Assembly (NCBI RefSeq): GCF_001540865.1
Contig: NC_033631.1
Location: forward strand, 6,633,894-6,697,893
Reading direction: 5' to 3'
Source of the DNA: Ananas comosus
Lineage: Eukaryota; Streptophyta; Magnoliopsida; Poales; Bromeliaceae
Length of the DNA stretch: 64,000 bases
The translations under genes and the position numbers were made by a program. Shown piece by piece: positions 9,737 to 21,560 of the stretch; the first letter of the stretch is position 1, and each line of letters starts with the position of its first letter. Below the pieces are notes generated by a model. That model saw only the letters and a program-made list of their open reading frames with translations, was not told the origin of the DNA and did not search any database.

Positions 9737-12426
9737 CTGTAGATTTGATATAATAATACATATATGACCCTTGAAGAACAACAAAGCGAGGAAGCCAATC
9801 ATCAACCTCCTCATCATCTATGATGGGTGGTTCTCCAGGAAGGGCAGTCCATCTCTACATATATTTCAAAAGAATTAATTTCTATTTACTATCAAAGATC
9901 AAACAAAAACAATGGAAAAAGAAAGAAAATTTAATGAGAGGCTGATTTACAGTTCGAATGTAGAGATATCCAGAAAGCCAAGCAGACCTCAAAACTTCAT
10001 CAAGATTCTCCAACCTGGATATTGCAAATAATTATGAATGTCACAAGATTGAAAAAGAATAATTAAGCAAAAATATACATGGTTGCAGAAGAGGAAAAAG
10101 TTGTTCAGCAAGGGAAATGGTTGTCTTGACAAAAAGAAAAAAAAAGATGCTCTATTTCTTTAGCAGGGTGGAGATTCAACAAGAAGGACAATCAAGATAT
10201 CATGTCTGCCATTGCCAACAATATGTATGTTGGTTTATAACAACCTTGTTCTACAACTCAAGGTAAATGAAGAGAAACATGCCCAATCATCAATGTCCCA
10301 AAGATACATGCAAGGTGGAAGAAGTGTCACCTCAACATCACCAAGGATAATTAACATTCTTAGATCCAAATAAATAAAACATAGATGTCATAATTTTTAG
10401 CTACAGAATTAAAGAAAATAAAGTTCTTTCTTTTCCTTTAAAACAAGAAAAAGAAGATACTCCATCTTCAACCATAGTCTTTCAACTAAGCACTTCATTT
10501 TCAACCATGTGTAATTCCAAATATACATTTTGATAAATAAAACAAACACATATTTTTCTTGCTCGCATCATTTTTGTGACTCCATTTTCTAATTCTTCAG
10601 AAAAAAAGGATCACTATGAGTATAAAAATTTACAGTATGTGATAGATCTTTATTTTCCAACATTAACCTTTTAATTCTCTCTGATTGCTTCTGGTAAAGA
10701 TTTCTAGACTTAAGCACAGGTGCTTAGAATGAATATGTCGAAAGAAAAAGCCCAAACTTCACCATCCATTTCAGCAATCCACATGCAATCTAAATTGTTA
10801 AACATTATCATACTTTTTATTTGATAAAATCACAAAAAAGATAAAGATATCAAATATAACACATCAAAACAAGAACTTAAGATTTAGAATTTAACAGCAA
10901 ACACGTGCAGCAAGGAAATAGAGGAGACTGAACGCTTCATATGATGGATAGGAACTAAAGTAGACTAAGTAGTTTATCTTACTGGGCTTTTAAATGAGTT
11001 TCTCTTTCTTCTGCATCTGCAATTTCACATTGGAGAGCTTCCACCTCCGCCTTAGTTAATACTATCTGCCAAGTCCAATAAAGTCAATTTATAAAGTTAA
11101 AAGTCATTATACAAAACAATGAAAATAACTTTTAAGGCTTGTTTGGTTCACCTATTTTAGAGACTCTGGAATCAGAATGAGATTCAATGATTCTAATAGT
11201 TGTTATTTGTTTTGCAGGAATTGTATTTCAATTCCCATTCCGCTCTGGTATGAGAATGGTGCAAACTATTTATAGTCCAATCCAACTTTGAATCCTAGAT
11301 TGGTCTATTTCAGATTAAACTACTCAAAACGGGATTTTTGGGCTACAAAACTTTTAATTGTAAGAATAGGCATCCAAAATTTTTATTTGTAAAATTAGGC
11401 CCAAAGCAGCGAATGATTTACCGCTTTTAAAAAGCGGTATTCACCACTTTCTAAAAGAAGTAAATCATTCACCGCTTTCACCTAACTTATATATTTTCTA
11501 TATCCAAACTCTTAAATGATGTATAACATTAAACACTAAAAATAATTTTAGGGCATGTTCGGTTCATGATTGAAATAATAATGGGAAATGAAATTGGATT
11601 ACATTGGAATGGGAAACGTAATGACGAATCATCCAAAAATGTTTGGTTTATTATTGGAATAGAAATCGGAGTAGACATCTAGAATTTTGAAAGAGAGTTT
11701 TGGTTAAGAGAGATGAGAGTGATGAAGGGAGGGGGGGAGGTGTTTCTGAGAGAGGACTTTGAGTAATTTACTTTAGAATTGGTCAATCCCGGATTCAAAG
11801 CCCGATTGGACGATAAATGGATTGAGCCATTCCCATTCCAAAGTTGAATGGAAATCAGAATCAGATTCTTGTAGCACAAACAACAACTATCGGAATCAAT
11901 GAATCTCATTCCGATTCCATTGTCTTAAAAAGGTGAACCGAACAAGCCCTTAATGCTTTAAAGTAAGCGGTGAACGATTTGTCACATTTAAAAAGCGGTG
12001 ATTCATTCACCGCATAGTCCCAATTTTGTAAATAAATTTTTTAAAGGACTATTTTTACAATTATAATAATTTTTAAGTCTATTATAAAAAAAAATTCAAT
12101 CAAAACCTCTCACAAGCACCTTCCCCTCCTCTCCCTCCAACCAAAACTTTCGCTCAAAGTCCTAGGTGTTCCCAATTGTTCATTTCGATTTTCATGCCAA
12201 TAATAAACCAAACATTTGTCGATGATTCGTCATTCCATTTCCATTCCAATGCAATCCAATTCTATTCTATTTTCTATTCTCATTCCAATCACGAGCTAGA
12301 CATATTAACCTTGTCATCCTCCTCCGTGCTAGAAGACCATCGAAGGCGTGGTAAAGTTAGCAAGTTCATAAGAGATGCAGCACCCATTACTCCTCTTATA
12401 GACCAGGAATGGCTACGGGATCTGTG
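9737..12426 (-). CDS. PH-domain protein, partial multi-exon gene
   Basis: Four exons splice in frame with good GT..AG sites: 12426-12310 (39 codons), 11065-10983, 10014-9951 and 9854-9737. The 12426-12310 exon reads MNLLTLPRLRWSSS..EEDD. The next gives a short coiled coil (LTKAEVEALQCEIADAEER). It then runs through LENLDEVLRSAWLSGYLYIR and WTALPGEPPIIDDEEVDDW into LPRFVVLQGSYMYYY. The last part has the look of the first strands of a pleckstrin-homology domain, which binds phosphoinositides or proteins at membranes. The final exon ends at a normal donor (GTAATGC), but no exon encoding the rest of the PH domain was found between 8.6 and 9.7 kb. The gene is therefore truncated or its 3' end lies beyond a large insertion. 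Exons are free of stops, so decay is recent or absent. Exact family name unknown. Confidence 0.75.
11331..12097. mobile_element. Non-autonomous MULE relative
   Basis: The left end GGGATTTTTGGGC resembles the 42463 MULE terminus (GGGATCTTTG on minus) and is followed by similar TTTATTTGTAAAA blocks. Both arms carry GCGGTGAA..TTCACCGC palindromes (11408-11477 and 11968-12013), as the MULE does. The right arm has lost about 15 terminal bases. The flanks ACTCAAAAC and AATCAAAAC match 8 of 9, as for a MULE 9-bp TSD. Confidence 0.6.
11551..11949. mobile_element. Inner Tourist-like MITE, 399 bp
   Basis: Termini GGGCATGTTCGGTTCA and, inverted, GGGCTTGTTCGGTTCA flank 399 bp, and both sides carry the trinucleotide TTA expected for PIF/Harbinger insertion. 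It sits inside the MULE relative, so it is the youngest member of the nest. Confidence 0.75.
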
Positions 12427-12750
12427 CTAAAGAAAAAGTATTTAGGTGACATAGAAACAAATTAGGAAAGTTAATCAAAATTATCATCTCACACATCTGG
12501 ATATGATTTTATGACCTTAGCGAATGACTAGTTCTTGAATTACTTGCATTAAGACAGTCATTAGATTGATCTAATGGCTGGAAGTGTTCTGGAAAAACCT
12601 CCACTTTTCCATATACATCATCCATTAATCAATCACCTTTACAAATGCCTTCCTGTGTTTAAACATCACAGATTATGTCAACAAGAGCAAATTACCTTGG
12701 TTACAGCTGCAGGAAGAATATTGGTTATACAAGAGAAAATTTTTACTCAC

Positions 12751-12811
12751 TTGTCTCTGATGCCAATCATCACAAAATCTGAAAGCACGTGTAGTATATG
12801 TTCTTCACCTA
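12751..12811 (-). CDS. Probable upstream exon of the PH-domain gene
   Basis: Between an acceptor (ACGGTAG near 12812) and a donor (GTGAGTA at 12750-12744) the minus strand reads EEHILHVLSDFVMIGIRD, a helix-like segment without stops. It has the right strand and position to precede the 12426-12310 exon, but the joining phase was not proved and one or more small exons may lie between. Confidence 0.4.
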
Positions 12812-13155
12812 CCGTTCATTCAGAATATAGAAGGGAAAATGGAAAAGAAATAGTTAATTTATACTTTATGAACAATTAGATTTTTCAAAGTAAAATTCTA
12901 AATGAATAAATGAAGAACAACGATAATTGAAGTTATAGAATGTTATCAAGATAACATCTCATGCCAAAAGACAAGTACCAAAATAACAGACTATACAGTA
13001 TATTATTTACGTAGTTGCACAAAAAGGCGCTAGACTTAACAAGTTCTTAATAAGAGGATTTAGTATCATTTTTTCCTGCACCTCCCAAGTCCTTTCGTCA
13101 CAATATGGAGTATCATGATAGAGATATCAACTTAAGCCCATCGATTGTGCCTTAA

Positions 13156-13466
13156 GGCCCTGTTTGGGTGGTGGAATAAGATATCCAATGATAACTTATT
13201 CCGTAGAAGATTTTCTTGTGCGCTTGGAGACTATCAGTTTGGTTTTTGCTCCTAGAAAGATCTTCACATCCATAATTTGGTAGCAGAGCATATTTTACCT
13301 ACAAGGTGATTATCTTACCTTCAAAAAAATGACTTGAAAAACAAATATCACACCCATTCAAGCCATTTGATCACACTTCTCATTTATCGAATAGTGAATG
13401 TTATATGCTTCTTGAGTAAATCGAAGGAATATAATGAATAAGATGTTCATGCATCCAAACAGGGCC
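13156..13466. mobile_element. Tourist MITE, 311 bp, TSD TAA
   Basis: The left tip GGCCCTGTTTGGGTG and right tip CATCCAAACAGGGCC are inverted repeats, each flanked by TAA (13153-13155 and 13467-13469). No coding capacity. It lies in the presumed 5' intron region of the PH-domain gene. Confidence 0.8.
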
Positions 13467-14164
13467 TAAGTACGCACCTTGTGCCATCTTAAAAGGAATT
13501 AAAGAAACCAATTAGTTTCTAAACCATTGTTTGATGCCTCTATACTTCTAGATTTGCAATTTTAAGTAGGTTTTCCAATAGAACCCAAAGTTTCTACTTT
13601 CACAGTCTGGCCTGTGAGATAGGCACTCCAACAAATTTTCTCCTGTCTTGTTGTCCATCTTGATTTCAAAATCAAGAGGAGAAAATCCTACACTTTTCTC
13701 CCTATTTCGATTTTCAGCACACAAACACAACTCACAAACACCACTTCTCCGCCAAGCTAAGAAGAACTATAACCATGATCTCTAACTTTTCATCGTCTAT
13801 TGTTGGCAAGGAAATCTTATCAGTCTGTGCACCCAACTTTACGAAAATTACATGCACCAATTCTCCGAGGTAATTACAACCAAGAACCAAAATATAGATA
13901 TATTTGATCACAAGACTACCAAACTTTCACTTCGATGAATCAACTAAAAACCCATATTCTAGCGAATAGAAAACTAAATAAGATTCGAAAATTTTCAAAG
14001 ATCAAAACATAACTTACCCAAAAAAAAGAAAAAAGAAAAAGCAAAAGCAACAATTCGTAGAGAGTAAGAAGACGAAATAGATGGAAAACGATGCTGCTGG
14101 GGTTTATTATCATGAAAATAAATAAAAAATGGGGAAGAAATTTTAAACAGAGAGGGGGCTCCTA

Positions 14165-14355
14165 CCTTGATCTAGGGTTTCTTTCGCGAAGTCGCAGCTT
14201 CAACTATTTTACTCTGGTTCAGGTTGGTAATGATGAGACGAAGAAAATGAATTTGGTTTGAGTGCTCCGCTTTTCGTTCGTTTTTCTTTTTCTTTTTTTC
14301 TTTGTTTTTCTTTTTTTTTTTTTTCTTTTTTCTTGTGCGTTCGCCGGAAAGGTTT
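14165..14355 (-). promoter_or_regulatory. Putative 5' UTR exon of the PH-domain gene
   Basis: On minus, a pyrimidine/purine-biased leader ends in AAACCCTAGATCAAG followed by GTAGGAG, a plausible splice donor. AAACCCTAG is common in plant 5' leaders. The A/G-rich segment 14280-14335 gives spurious Lys-rich frames. GC rises upstream (14340-14450), as at many plant promoters. Inference from position only. Confidence 0.35.
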
Positions 14356-14734
14356 GGCGGGAGAATGACGGTATTGCCCTTCTCCACACGTCGCCTCGGC
14401 GTTGACGCGCGCGGCTTTTGGGTACCGTGGCGGGAAGGTCCTGTACACGTGTACTGTTTTTACTGTTTCGGTCTACTGGACCAGGTCTACACTACAGAAC
14501 AACAACATCTAGGGGAAGGAGGAATTCTACACTGTCACACTTGCACCACGTCATCAATAACAAGCCAATCACATTCATTCTTTTTAAACAAAAGTACAAT
14601 AAAAATATTTTTTTACAATCATGATGGGACATATATTCTTAAAAGAATTAATTTGATTGGTTTGTTACGCCACGTCACTAATATACCCGTTGCATTCTAG
14701 AATTTTTCCTAGGGGAAGATGGCTTGACACACAA

Positions 14735-15470
14735 CGAGAACTTTATCAATATATCTAAAAATGCATAGAAATAATAGACGAAAGCAAAAGAAAAAAATTA
14801 AAAAATACTTTTTATAAACGATTATAAATAATTTATTAAAAAAATTTCAAATAACAATGAATGGTTATAATTAATCTATTTTAAAAAAGCATTCATATCC
14901 ATTTATAAATTTATTTCTATTAATTATTTTGATCAATTTGTTAAAAATATTTCAAATAAAAATGAGTGATTTTGATCAATCAGTTAAAAATTTTCATTCT
15001 TTTTCATTTATTTTATATTAAAATTTAAATTTGAGTTTAAATCGTAAATTAAATTTATTTTTTGATATCATATTTGACTTAACAATTAAAAGTTTTTAAT
15101 TATATAATGGATCAAAATTAAATTTTAAATATTGAAATAAATATCAATTAAATTTTGATATTTTAGTTTAAAATAGATATTTAAATTTTAGATTTATCAT
15201 AAATTAAAAATATATAAAAATATTTAATGTGTATAAAAAAAGAATAATATAAAATATTGCATATATTTTCTAATAAGATATAACATATAAATTTATAAAT
15301 TATAATTTTATTGTAAATTTTTAAATAAATATAATGTATAAACTTACTTTGATTTAAACTAAATTAAAATATTTATTACGTGCATTTGCATGTACACTTA
15401 AGTAGTTTTAACAAAAATCATGTAAAAAATTTTAATGTGCCAAACAACTCTTCCAAAATATTATTGATCA
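14735..15470. other. AT-rich noncoding stretch
   Basis: Very AT-rich with repeated AAATTTAAAT-like words. No ORF, LTR end or TIR was recognised. Confidence 0.4.
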
Positions 15471-15499
15471 ATTAACTCCCCTTCCACCAACTCAATATT

Positions 15500-15720
15500 G
15501 TTTAAGAAAAGTGGTGAATGATTCGCCGTTTTGACATTCTTATAATTTTTTTATAAAATTGTAAGGATTTTTGTAAGATTGTTAATATTATATAGAAATT
15601 ATTAGACTTTTATTTGATGGTTAAAATTATATAAATAGGTTGTTAGGATATTTAGATTGTTAGAATGATTGTTAGAATTATCTATGATTCGTTGAAATAT
15701 TTAGGCTAATTTGTATAAAA
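15500..15720. repeat. Degenerate GGTGAATGATTC fragment
   Basis: GTGGTGAATGATTCGCCG near 15510 resembles the MULE palindrome unit and is followed by AT-rich sequence. It may be a solo arm of the same MULE family. There are no clear ends. Confidence 0.3.
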
Positions 15721-16180
15721 AATCCACAAGTTTTGAGTTTTTTGCAAAACTGGGCCCTTTCTTTTCAATTTTGCAGATTCAGTTCGGATTTTCAGCCAAT
15801 TGACCAAAATACCCTTAGACCTTTTTCTCTCTCATTTTTTTTCTTGTATTCTTTTTTTTTTTTTCTCCAAATAAGGCGGCGGAGGCGGAGGCGGAAACGG
15901 CCGCATCGCCTCTGCCCCTCATACCCTCGCCCTTGCCCGTGCACCCCCCGCCCTCCTTGCCTCCGACCCTGCAGAGGCTGCACTGCAACCTTCTTTTTTT
16001 TTTTCTCCAACCCTCCTCCACCGCCTCCGCGGTCCTCCGCGACATTAGCGAGAACGGTACCACGTCCTCTTCCTCCGCCTTTGCCCTCCACCTCCAATGC
16101 AGCAAATTTTCTACCCACCAAACAAACCTACCGTCCGTGCCACCGCCGCCCGCGACGAAGAGAAAGTGCTTCTCGGCGCT

Positions 16181-16269
16181 ACATATTTCCTGACGAAGTT
16201 GCCATGATATCAAATTTGAAGATTTTGGAAGCAACCTACAAGAAGAAGGCAGACAATGAGGATGACTGA
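16181..16269 (+). pseudogene. Crooked-neck-like last-exon fragment, copy 1
   Basis: The end of the frame reads YIFPDEVAMISNLKILEATY, then KKKADNEDD and stop. This matches the C-terminus of Crooked-neck/Clf1 (CRNKL1), a HAT-repeat scaffold of the Prp19-associated spliceosome complex, whose human form ends near YIFPED and NLKLLA. The upstream part of the same frame (15733-16180) is low-complexity Pro/Arg-rich sequence with no HAT repeat. Only the tail exon was captured, and the acceptor and FEEYYD start present in copy 2 are missing here. Confidence 0.6.
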
Positions 16270-16870
16270 TAGCAAAGAAACTGTATATTCATGTATTTCC
16301 ATCGTTATTAATTAGTTAGCTACTGAATATCGAAGTTTGCTTGGATGGTTTGTGTCTCTGAATATGTTAGCCTTTCTCATGCGGTCGTCCTTGTGGAAGA
16401 GGTGGTTTGTATTTCACTCAGTTTTTTGACGATTCATCAGGCACACTATCAACAGGATAAATAGATTTTCCAATCAATTGTACTAGTTCTTGTGTACTAA
16501 TCTCTCTCCCCCCCTGTCTTTTGCTGATAGTATTAGCTAACCACTTTACTAATTTTCTGGTCAATTTTTTTGTATATTAATTGTATTAGTTCTCTTTATA
16601 TGCGCAAGCATATCTTATAACAAGTCATTTTACTGTTTTTTCTAGTGCAATTTTGCCGTCTCTCATTCAAACTTTTTCAACAGAACCACTGTTTTTGTTT
16701 TCGTGCTTTGTTATCTATTCATACCGAACTTTCCTTTATTTTTTTCTCAAATTTATGAGATAAAAAGTAATTGATTATCTTTAAATTATTAAGTGATGAG
16801 AGTCTATCGAATGATGACTTTGAGTTAATAGAGTGATGTTTTCTTTAAAATATTTTTTTTATAGCTTTTT
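16190..16870. repeat. Duplicated segment, copy 1
   Basis: From the CRNKL1-like tail on, about 680 bp reappears at 24400-25130 in the same orientation with small indels. It includes the presumed 3' UTR, CACTATCA..AGGATAAA and TTGTACTAGTTCTTGTGTAC. Confidence 0.75.
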
Positions 16871-17299
16871 TTTTTTATGAACTTGTTTGTATGCTCCTAA
16901 CTCAAGAAACCTCGTGCATATTCTTTGTGATGCTGTAGTATACCGGATTTTTAATTCAGAAGTAAGTGAAAATAAAAATAGTATGAAATACTATTGTTAT
17001 TGAACTTAGAGGAGTAAAAGAGAATTTTGAAATGATTTATGGTGAAATTTGAAAAAAAAAATTTGGAATTTTTTTTATCGGAATGGGGCTTATACTACAA
17101 CTGAAAAATTGACAGTGGCGAAAAATTTAAAAAATTTAGAAATTTGTCGAAACTATTTTTTTGAGGTTGGATTTAAAATTTCATGTCATCTGGATGGAGC
17201 CCGACTGTAATCTATTAAATATTTTGGTCGATAGAACTTTCGGTGGCCTAAAATGATTCAAAACTGAAAAAATAAGATTAAATCCTTATGTTTAATTTT
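16871..17299. other. Noncoding stretch, unassigned
   Basis: AT-rich DNA after the duplicated segment. No matching element ends were seen. Confidence 0.35.
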
Positions 17300-20200
17300 A
17301 TTTCAGTTTGCCTATTAAATTTGAGCACAAACAGATATTCAGAAGAGCCCTAATTAGACGTATCAGATCAGAATTGGACTAAAGTGAGAAACTTGAATGG
17401 TTGGGGACCTTTTATCATATTGTTACCTCACGCTAGGTGGGTTTTGAGTTGCCGAAAACGGTGAAGTTCCTTCTACGTCTATTTGTAGGCATATGGATAT
17501 GTATATAATGTATATGTTGATAGAGGAAGTTGATAGTATAAAATTGAATATAAGAATTAGAATTTTAATATGGTTGTATATAAGTATTCATATATTATTA
17601 TATTGTGTGAATCGTTCGTCCAACAAGCGTGACATACGTATATACAAGGACCATATATGTTGGTAGAGTTGATATTAGCATAAAATTGAGTAGAGTATGA
17701 ATTTTTGTTGTTTTCACGTGGATATTATATATGATGTTAGAGGGCAATCATACTATGGAATTGAGTAAAAAGATAACTTTTATATCCTATATGTGTGGAT
17801 TCTAATCTATACTGTATGGCATGAACCACAAATTCATTAGTCATAATATGTAAAATTGTTATTAGTGGGTTATTTTGTATATGCTCATGAGGCCGAGAGG
17901 GGCCATTTAATAGCATGTATGTGATGAGTCATTTATTATCCATTTGCACTCTACATGAAATGATTTATGTGATAAAGGTCGTGATTTAACGTGGTGGCAG
18001 TAGATCAATTTTGGATATTAAGCGGTAGATTATTGTGCTGGTAGAAACATATATAGGTGTTAGTATAAATAATTTTTGTTATAGAGATAACTTTATCAAC
18101 ATGTAGATTATGTTGGATGAGTCTATACTAGATTATATGAGTAATAAATTGCGTCGCGTTTGGTTCTTATTACTATTTACATTGCATATATTGCAATAGG
18201 TTTTTTGGACATTACGAGGATAGAATTACACGACATACACTGATTATTGCATTGTTCAGACCATGATACATGTGATGGATGTCGCGGGTTAGCGCGGCGG
18301 TAGTGGAGAGTTTTTAGACATTGAGAAGTATATGATTGTGCTATTGTGATATATGCATTAGTGGACACTCTTTGATTGTGCCAAGGGCATTAGATTGGTT
18401 TCTTGTGATCCTTTTGATCACTATATAGATCATAGCCTGCGAAGCCATATTGCGTTTGACAGAGATACTTGCTATTAGACTCGGTAGGGGTTGCTCCCCT
18501 TCCAGTGCCGATCCGGACGCTGACCAGTTATAGCAGAGATATATGCCATTGGGAAGGCGACAGTGGTGTTTGGGATGGGGGCAAAGCCTATGTGTTGGCG
18601 CTGCACCTGCGGGACTGCGATCCGGGCACTAGGCTGGCGCATGCTTGACTGGACTTATAAGTCGGTTGTTGCGATTGGGTACTATCCCTATATTTATTTA
18701 TGAGTATTAGCATTGATGCATAGTTTAGTTACTTTGTCTCTTGCTCATTACATATGGGACCTAAAAGTCAGTCAGTTTATGCTTGGGTCACAGTGTGTTT
18801 ATTGGGCTATAGGCATATGAGTAAGTAATACCTTGCATTTTTTATTAGTAATCTAGTTGACGCATCACAGAGTTAATTACTTTCTATGGTGTACTGTTTT
18901 TAGAGTTAATGCATATGTTAGACATCTTCAGTACGACACTTTACTTTTATAGAGGCATGATAGCACAATATTGATTCAGGTTATTTCATATTATACTTTA
19001 TTACTCGCCTTTCATTATAGTTTTCTCTATTCTTGTCTCTAGTAGACCTAGTGGGAAGGTCGTGATTATCGCCGATCATACACACTGGGAACTACTAGTT
19101 AGTAGTTCTCACTCCCTCTTATGATTTCTTTTATAGGGTCTTTTGAGCTGGTGCTCACTCTTTCTTGTGATTTCCTTTATAGGGTCTTTTTGAGCTGGTG
19201 GTTGTTTGAGGTAAGAGGATCACGCCATAGATAGCGACTCCTACCCATGTCTATGAGCTATAGAGATGCATCTAGCTAGATAGTTTTTTATTATGAGTAC
19301 ACTAGAATTGGCGAGGCCAGAATGTTGTATTTGGATATGTATATCTTGGAATTATGTATATGCATGTAGTTGAATATATATATATATCTTGGAATTGTGG
19401 TGTCCTGTACAATGATGTATAATAGTTTTACTATTTATTTGTAGTGCTTTGATACATGTTGGATGCTAGTGGTAGACTATAGAAATGATTTTTGCACCGA
19501 TTCTGTGACTAGACTTGTTTTGCCATTATCTAATTTGTTGACGCTTCGTCCAGACAGAAAAAATTATGTCCATTCGACGGGTCCTTTGACGTCCTATGTA
19601 AGGACTGAGATTTTTGCAGTGTAGCTAAACTCTCAGTTGACAATGTTTTTGTGTGTAATTTAATTACAAAAGCACTCGTCAAGTTTCGGGCGAAAACGAG
19701 TTAAAACGGAAATTCTACGGGATTTCCAAGTTTCACTTAAAGTGAATAGTAACTCGATTTTTCCGGAGAAGCCACGGTGTGAAGTTGGCTTCAGGCTCGT
19801 ATCAGACTCCGTTCTTAGCGGTCCAATAGCTCGTTTCGACCGGTTCAGTTGTTCTGGAACTAATGGCGCTAACGGATTTTGAGTTTGACGCACGGATTTC
19901 GAGAAAATCCAAAAATACATGTTTTATATGTATTTTTGTGTTATTCATTCTGTTGGAATGAAAGGTTGGATTTTGTCGTGAATCTGTGGTCGATCGAGAT
20001 GAAACGAGATCGTAGCTTTGTTGTTTCCGAGGTGCTGATCGTACTGGTGCAATCCGTTCGCAAATCTGACGGACGGATCTGCAGAGATCACACGTTGATC
20101 AAGGAGAGGTCAGTGTTGGGAAAACGGTATTTTCGCAAAAGTTGCGACATTTTATGTACCGTTTTGCTTGAGATCGCACGTGGAGGGGTATTCTTGCGTT

Positions 20201-21009
20201 TTACACGTGTTGTGAGGGACTCAGTATCAAATACTGAAGTTTGAGGGGCTTTTCCGCAATTTGCATCATATATATTTAGTGTTTTGATCCCCTAACCCTA
20301 ACCCTAGCCAGCCCCTAGCTACGCTAGTCGCCCCTGCCACCTTCACCTTGCTCGCCCACCCTAGCCGCGCACCCCCGGCCGCTGCCGGCTGAGCCCCGGC
20401 CGNCCTTGCTGGCTCGCCCTAGCCGCGCACCCTCGGTCGCCGTTGGCTGAGCCCCGGCCGCCGCCAAGCCACCATCCATCTCTCTTTCCATCCCTCTCCC
20501 TCTTTCTCTCGGGTTGAGAGGAGGCCCGAGGCTGGGTTGCCTCCAGGCTCTACCCCAGCATCGCCCTGACCCCATCGGAGCTTCCTCCGGCCGGTCGCCG
20601 TCGCCTGCGCCGCCGCTGCTTGTTCTGCAGCCTGCGGCCACCCCAGCCCGAGCCTAGGCCGAGGTTGACTCACGGCCTCCCCGCGCGTAGCCACCGCCTG
20701 AAACCGCTCCCGCCGGCGTCCCCGTACCCTCGGCGAGCCTCCTCGCCGGTCGCCGCCGCCCCAGCGAGCCGCCGTCGCCGTCTCGGCCAGCCTTTGGCCG
20801 CCCCAGGCCTGCTCGGGCCGAGCTTGGCCTGCTTCCGCCCCGCGCGTAGCCGCCGCCCTGGGGCCACCGGTGCCACCTTCCTCCTCCTCCTCCGGCCTCT
20901 GAGGACCTGCCGTCGTCGTCCCCGAGGAGCCCTGGCCGCCGCCGTGGCCGTAGCTTCGCTGGAACCCGAGCTTTAGCTCTTGCGGGCTCAAGTCTCTCCG
21001 CCATCGCCG

Positions 21010-21560
21010 CCGCCGCTCTTCGCCGCCAACCGAGGTGAGCACGGTACTCCTCACCTCCCCCACACCCATCCCTGGCCCCCGTGCGCCCCGGCGTGTTGCC
21101 GGAAGCCGGCCGGAGCAAGCTTGCTCCGGCCCAGCCCAAAATAGGGCTGTTTGTGGGTTGTTTGTTGTTCTGAGCGACCCGAGCCTCCCCGATCTCTACG
21201 GAAGGGAGCATGATGATCGTGGCAAATTGCTGATCATCGTGCTCACCTTATATTCTGTCGGGAGACTCCGTTCCGCTGTTTTGGCAGTGTCGACCCCGTG
21301 GAGCCTTTTTGGCTGCTGTTTCTGGATTGCGTGTGTTGTTCCGGCGATCCGAGGCTATTCCGATGCCTCCGGAGGTGAGCACGGTGATCGATGGTCAGTG
21401 CTGATCACAGTGCTCACCTCACTTTGGATCAACAGTGTCCGGTTAGCCCTGTTTGGCACGATCTTCCCCGACTGCGCGCTGTTCGCAGAACTTCGGGTTG
21501 CTCCCGCGCTTCCCACAGTGAGCCGTTGTGCTCTGAATCATGAGCACGGCCTCCGGTACG
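21010..21560. repeat. GAGCACGG/CCGTGCTC hairpin motifs
   Basis: GTGAGCACGG followed within about 50 bp by GTGCTCACCT occurs near 21030, 21205, 21373 and 21540, often with GATGATCG/TGATCA beside it. These are repeated imperfect hairpins inside the retrotransposon mosaic. Confidence 0.45.

Larger units (their letters stand above)
11136..12300. mobile_element. Outer Tourist/PIF-like element (split)
   Basis: The left tip GGCTTGTTTGGTTCACC follows TTTAA. Its right arm at 12098-12300 is the diverged inverted copy of the same kind of arm, sharing GACGAATCATC and TGTTTGGTTTATTATTGG with the inner element. The middle is occupied by a later insertion at 11331-12097. The right tip is degraded. It lies in an intron of the PH-domain gene, next to the donor at 12309. 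Confidence 0.55.

Noticed and set aside
14172..14448. Lys-rich proteins
   Set aside because: They are translations of a poly-T run on the plus strand.
15733..16180. Start of a real protein upstream of the CRNKL1 tail
   Set aside because: The frame is low-complexity Pro/Arg/Phe and opposite-strand frames are equally long. Only the last part after 16181 resembles a protein.
20285..20310. Interstitial telomere repeat
   Set aside because: CCCTAACCCTAACCCTAG has a 6-base period and only three units. Plant telomeres use 7 bases (CCCTAAA), and this is a common leader motif of retrotransposons.
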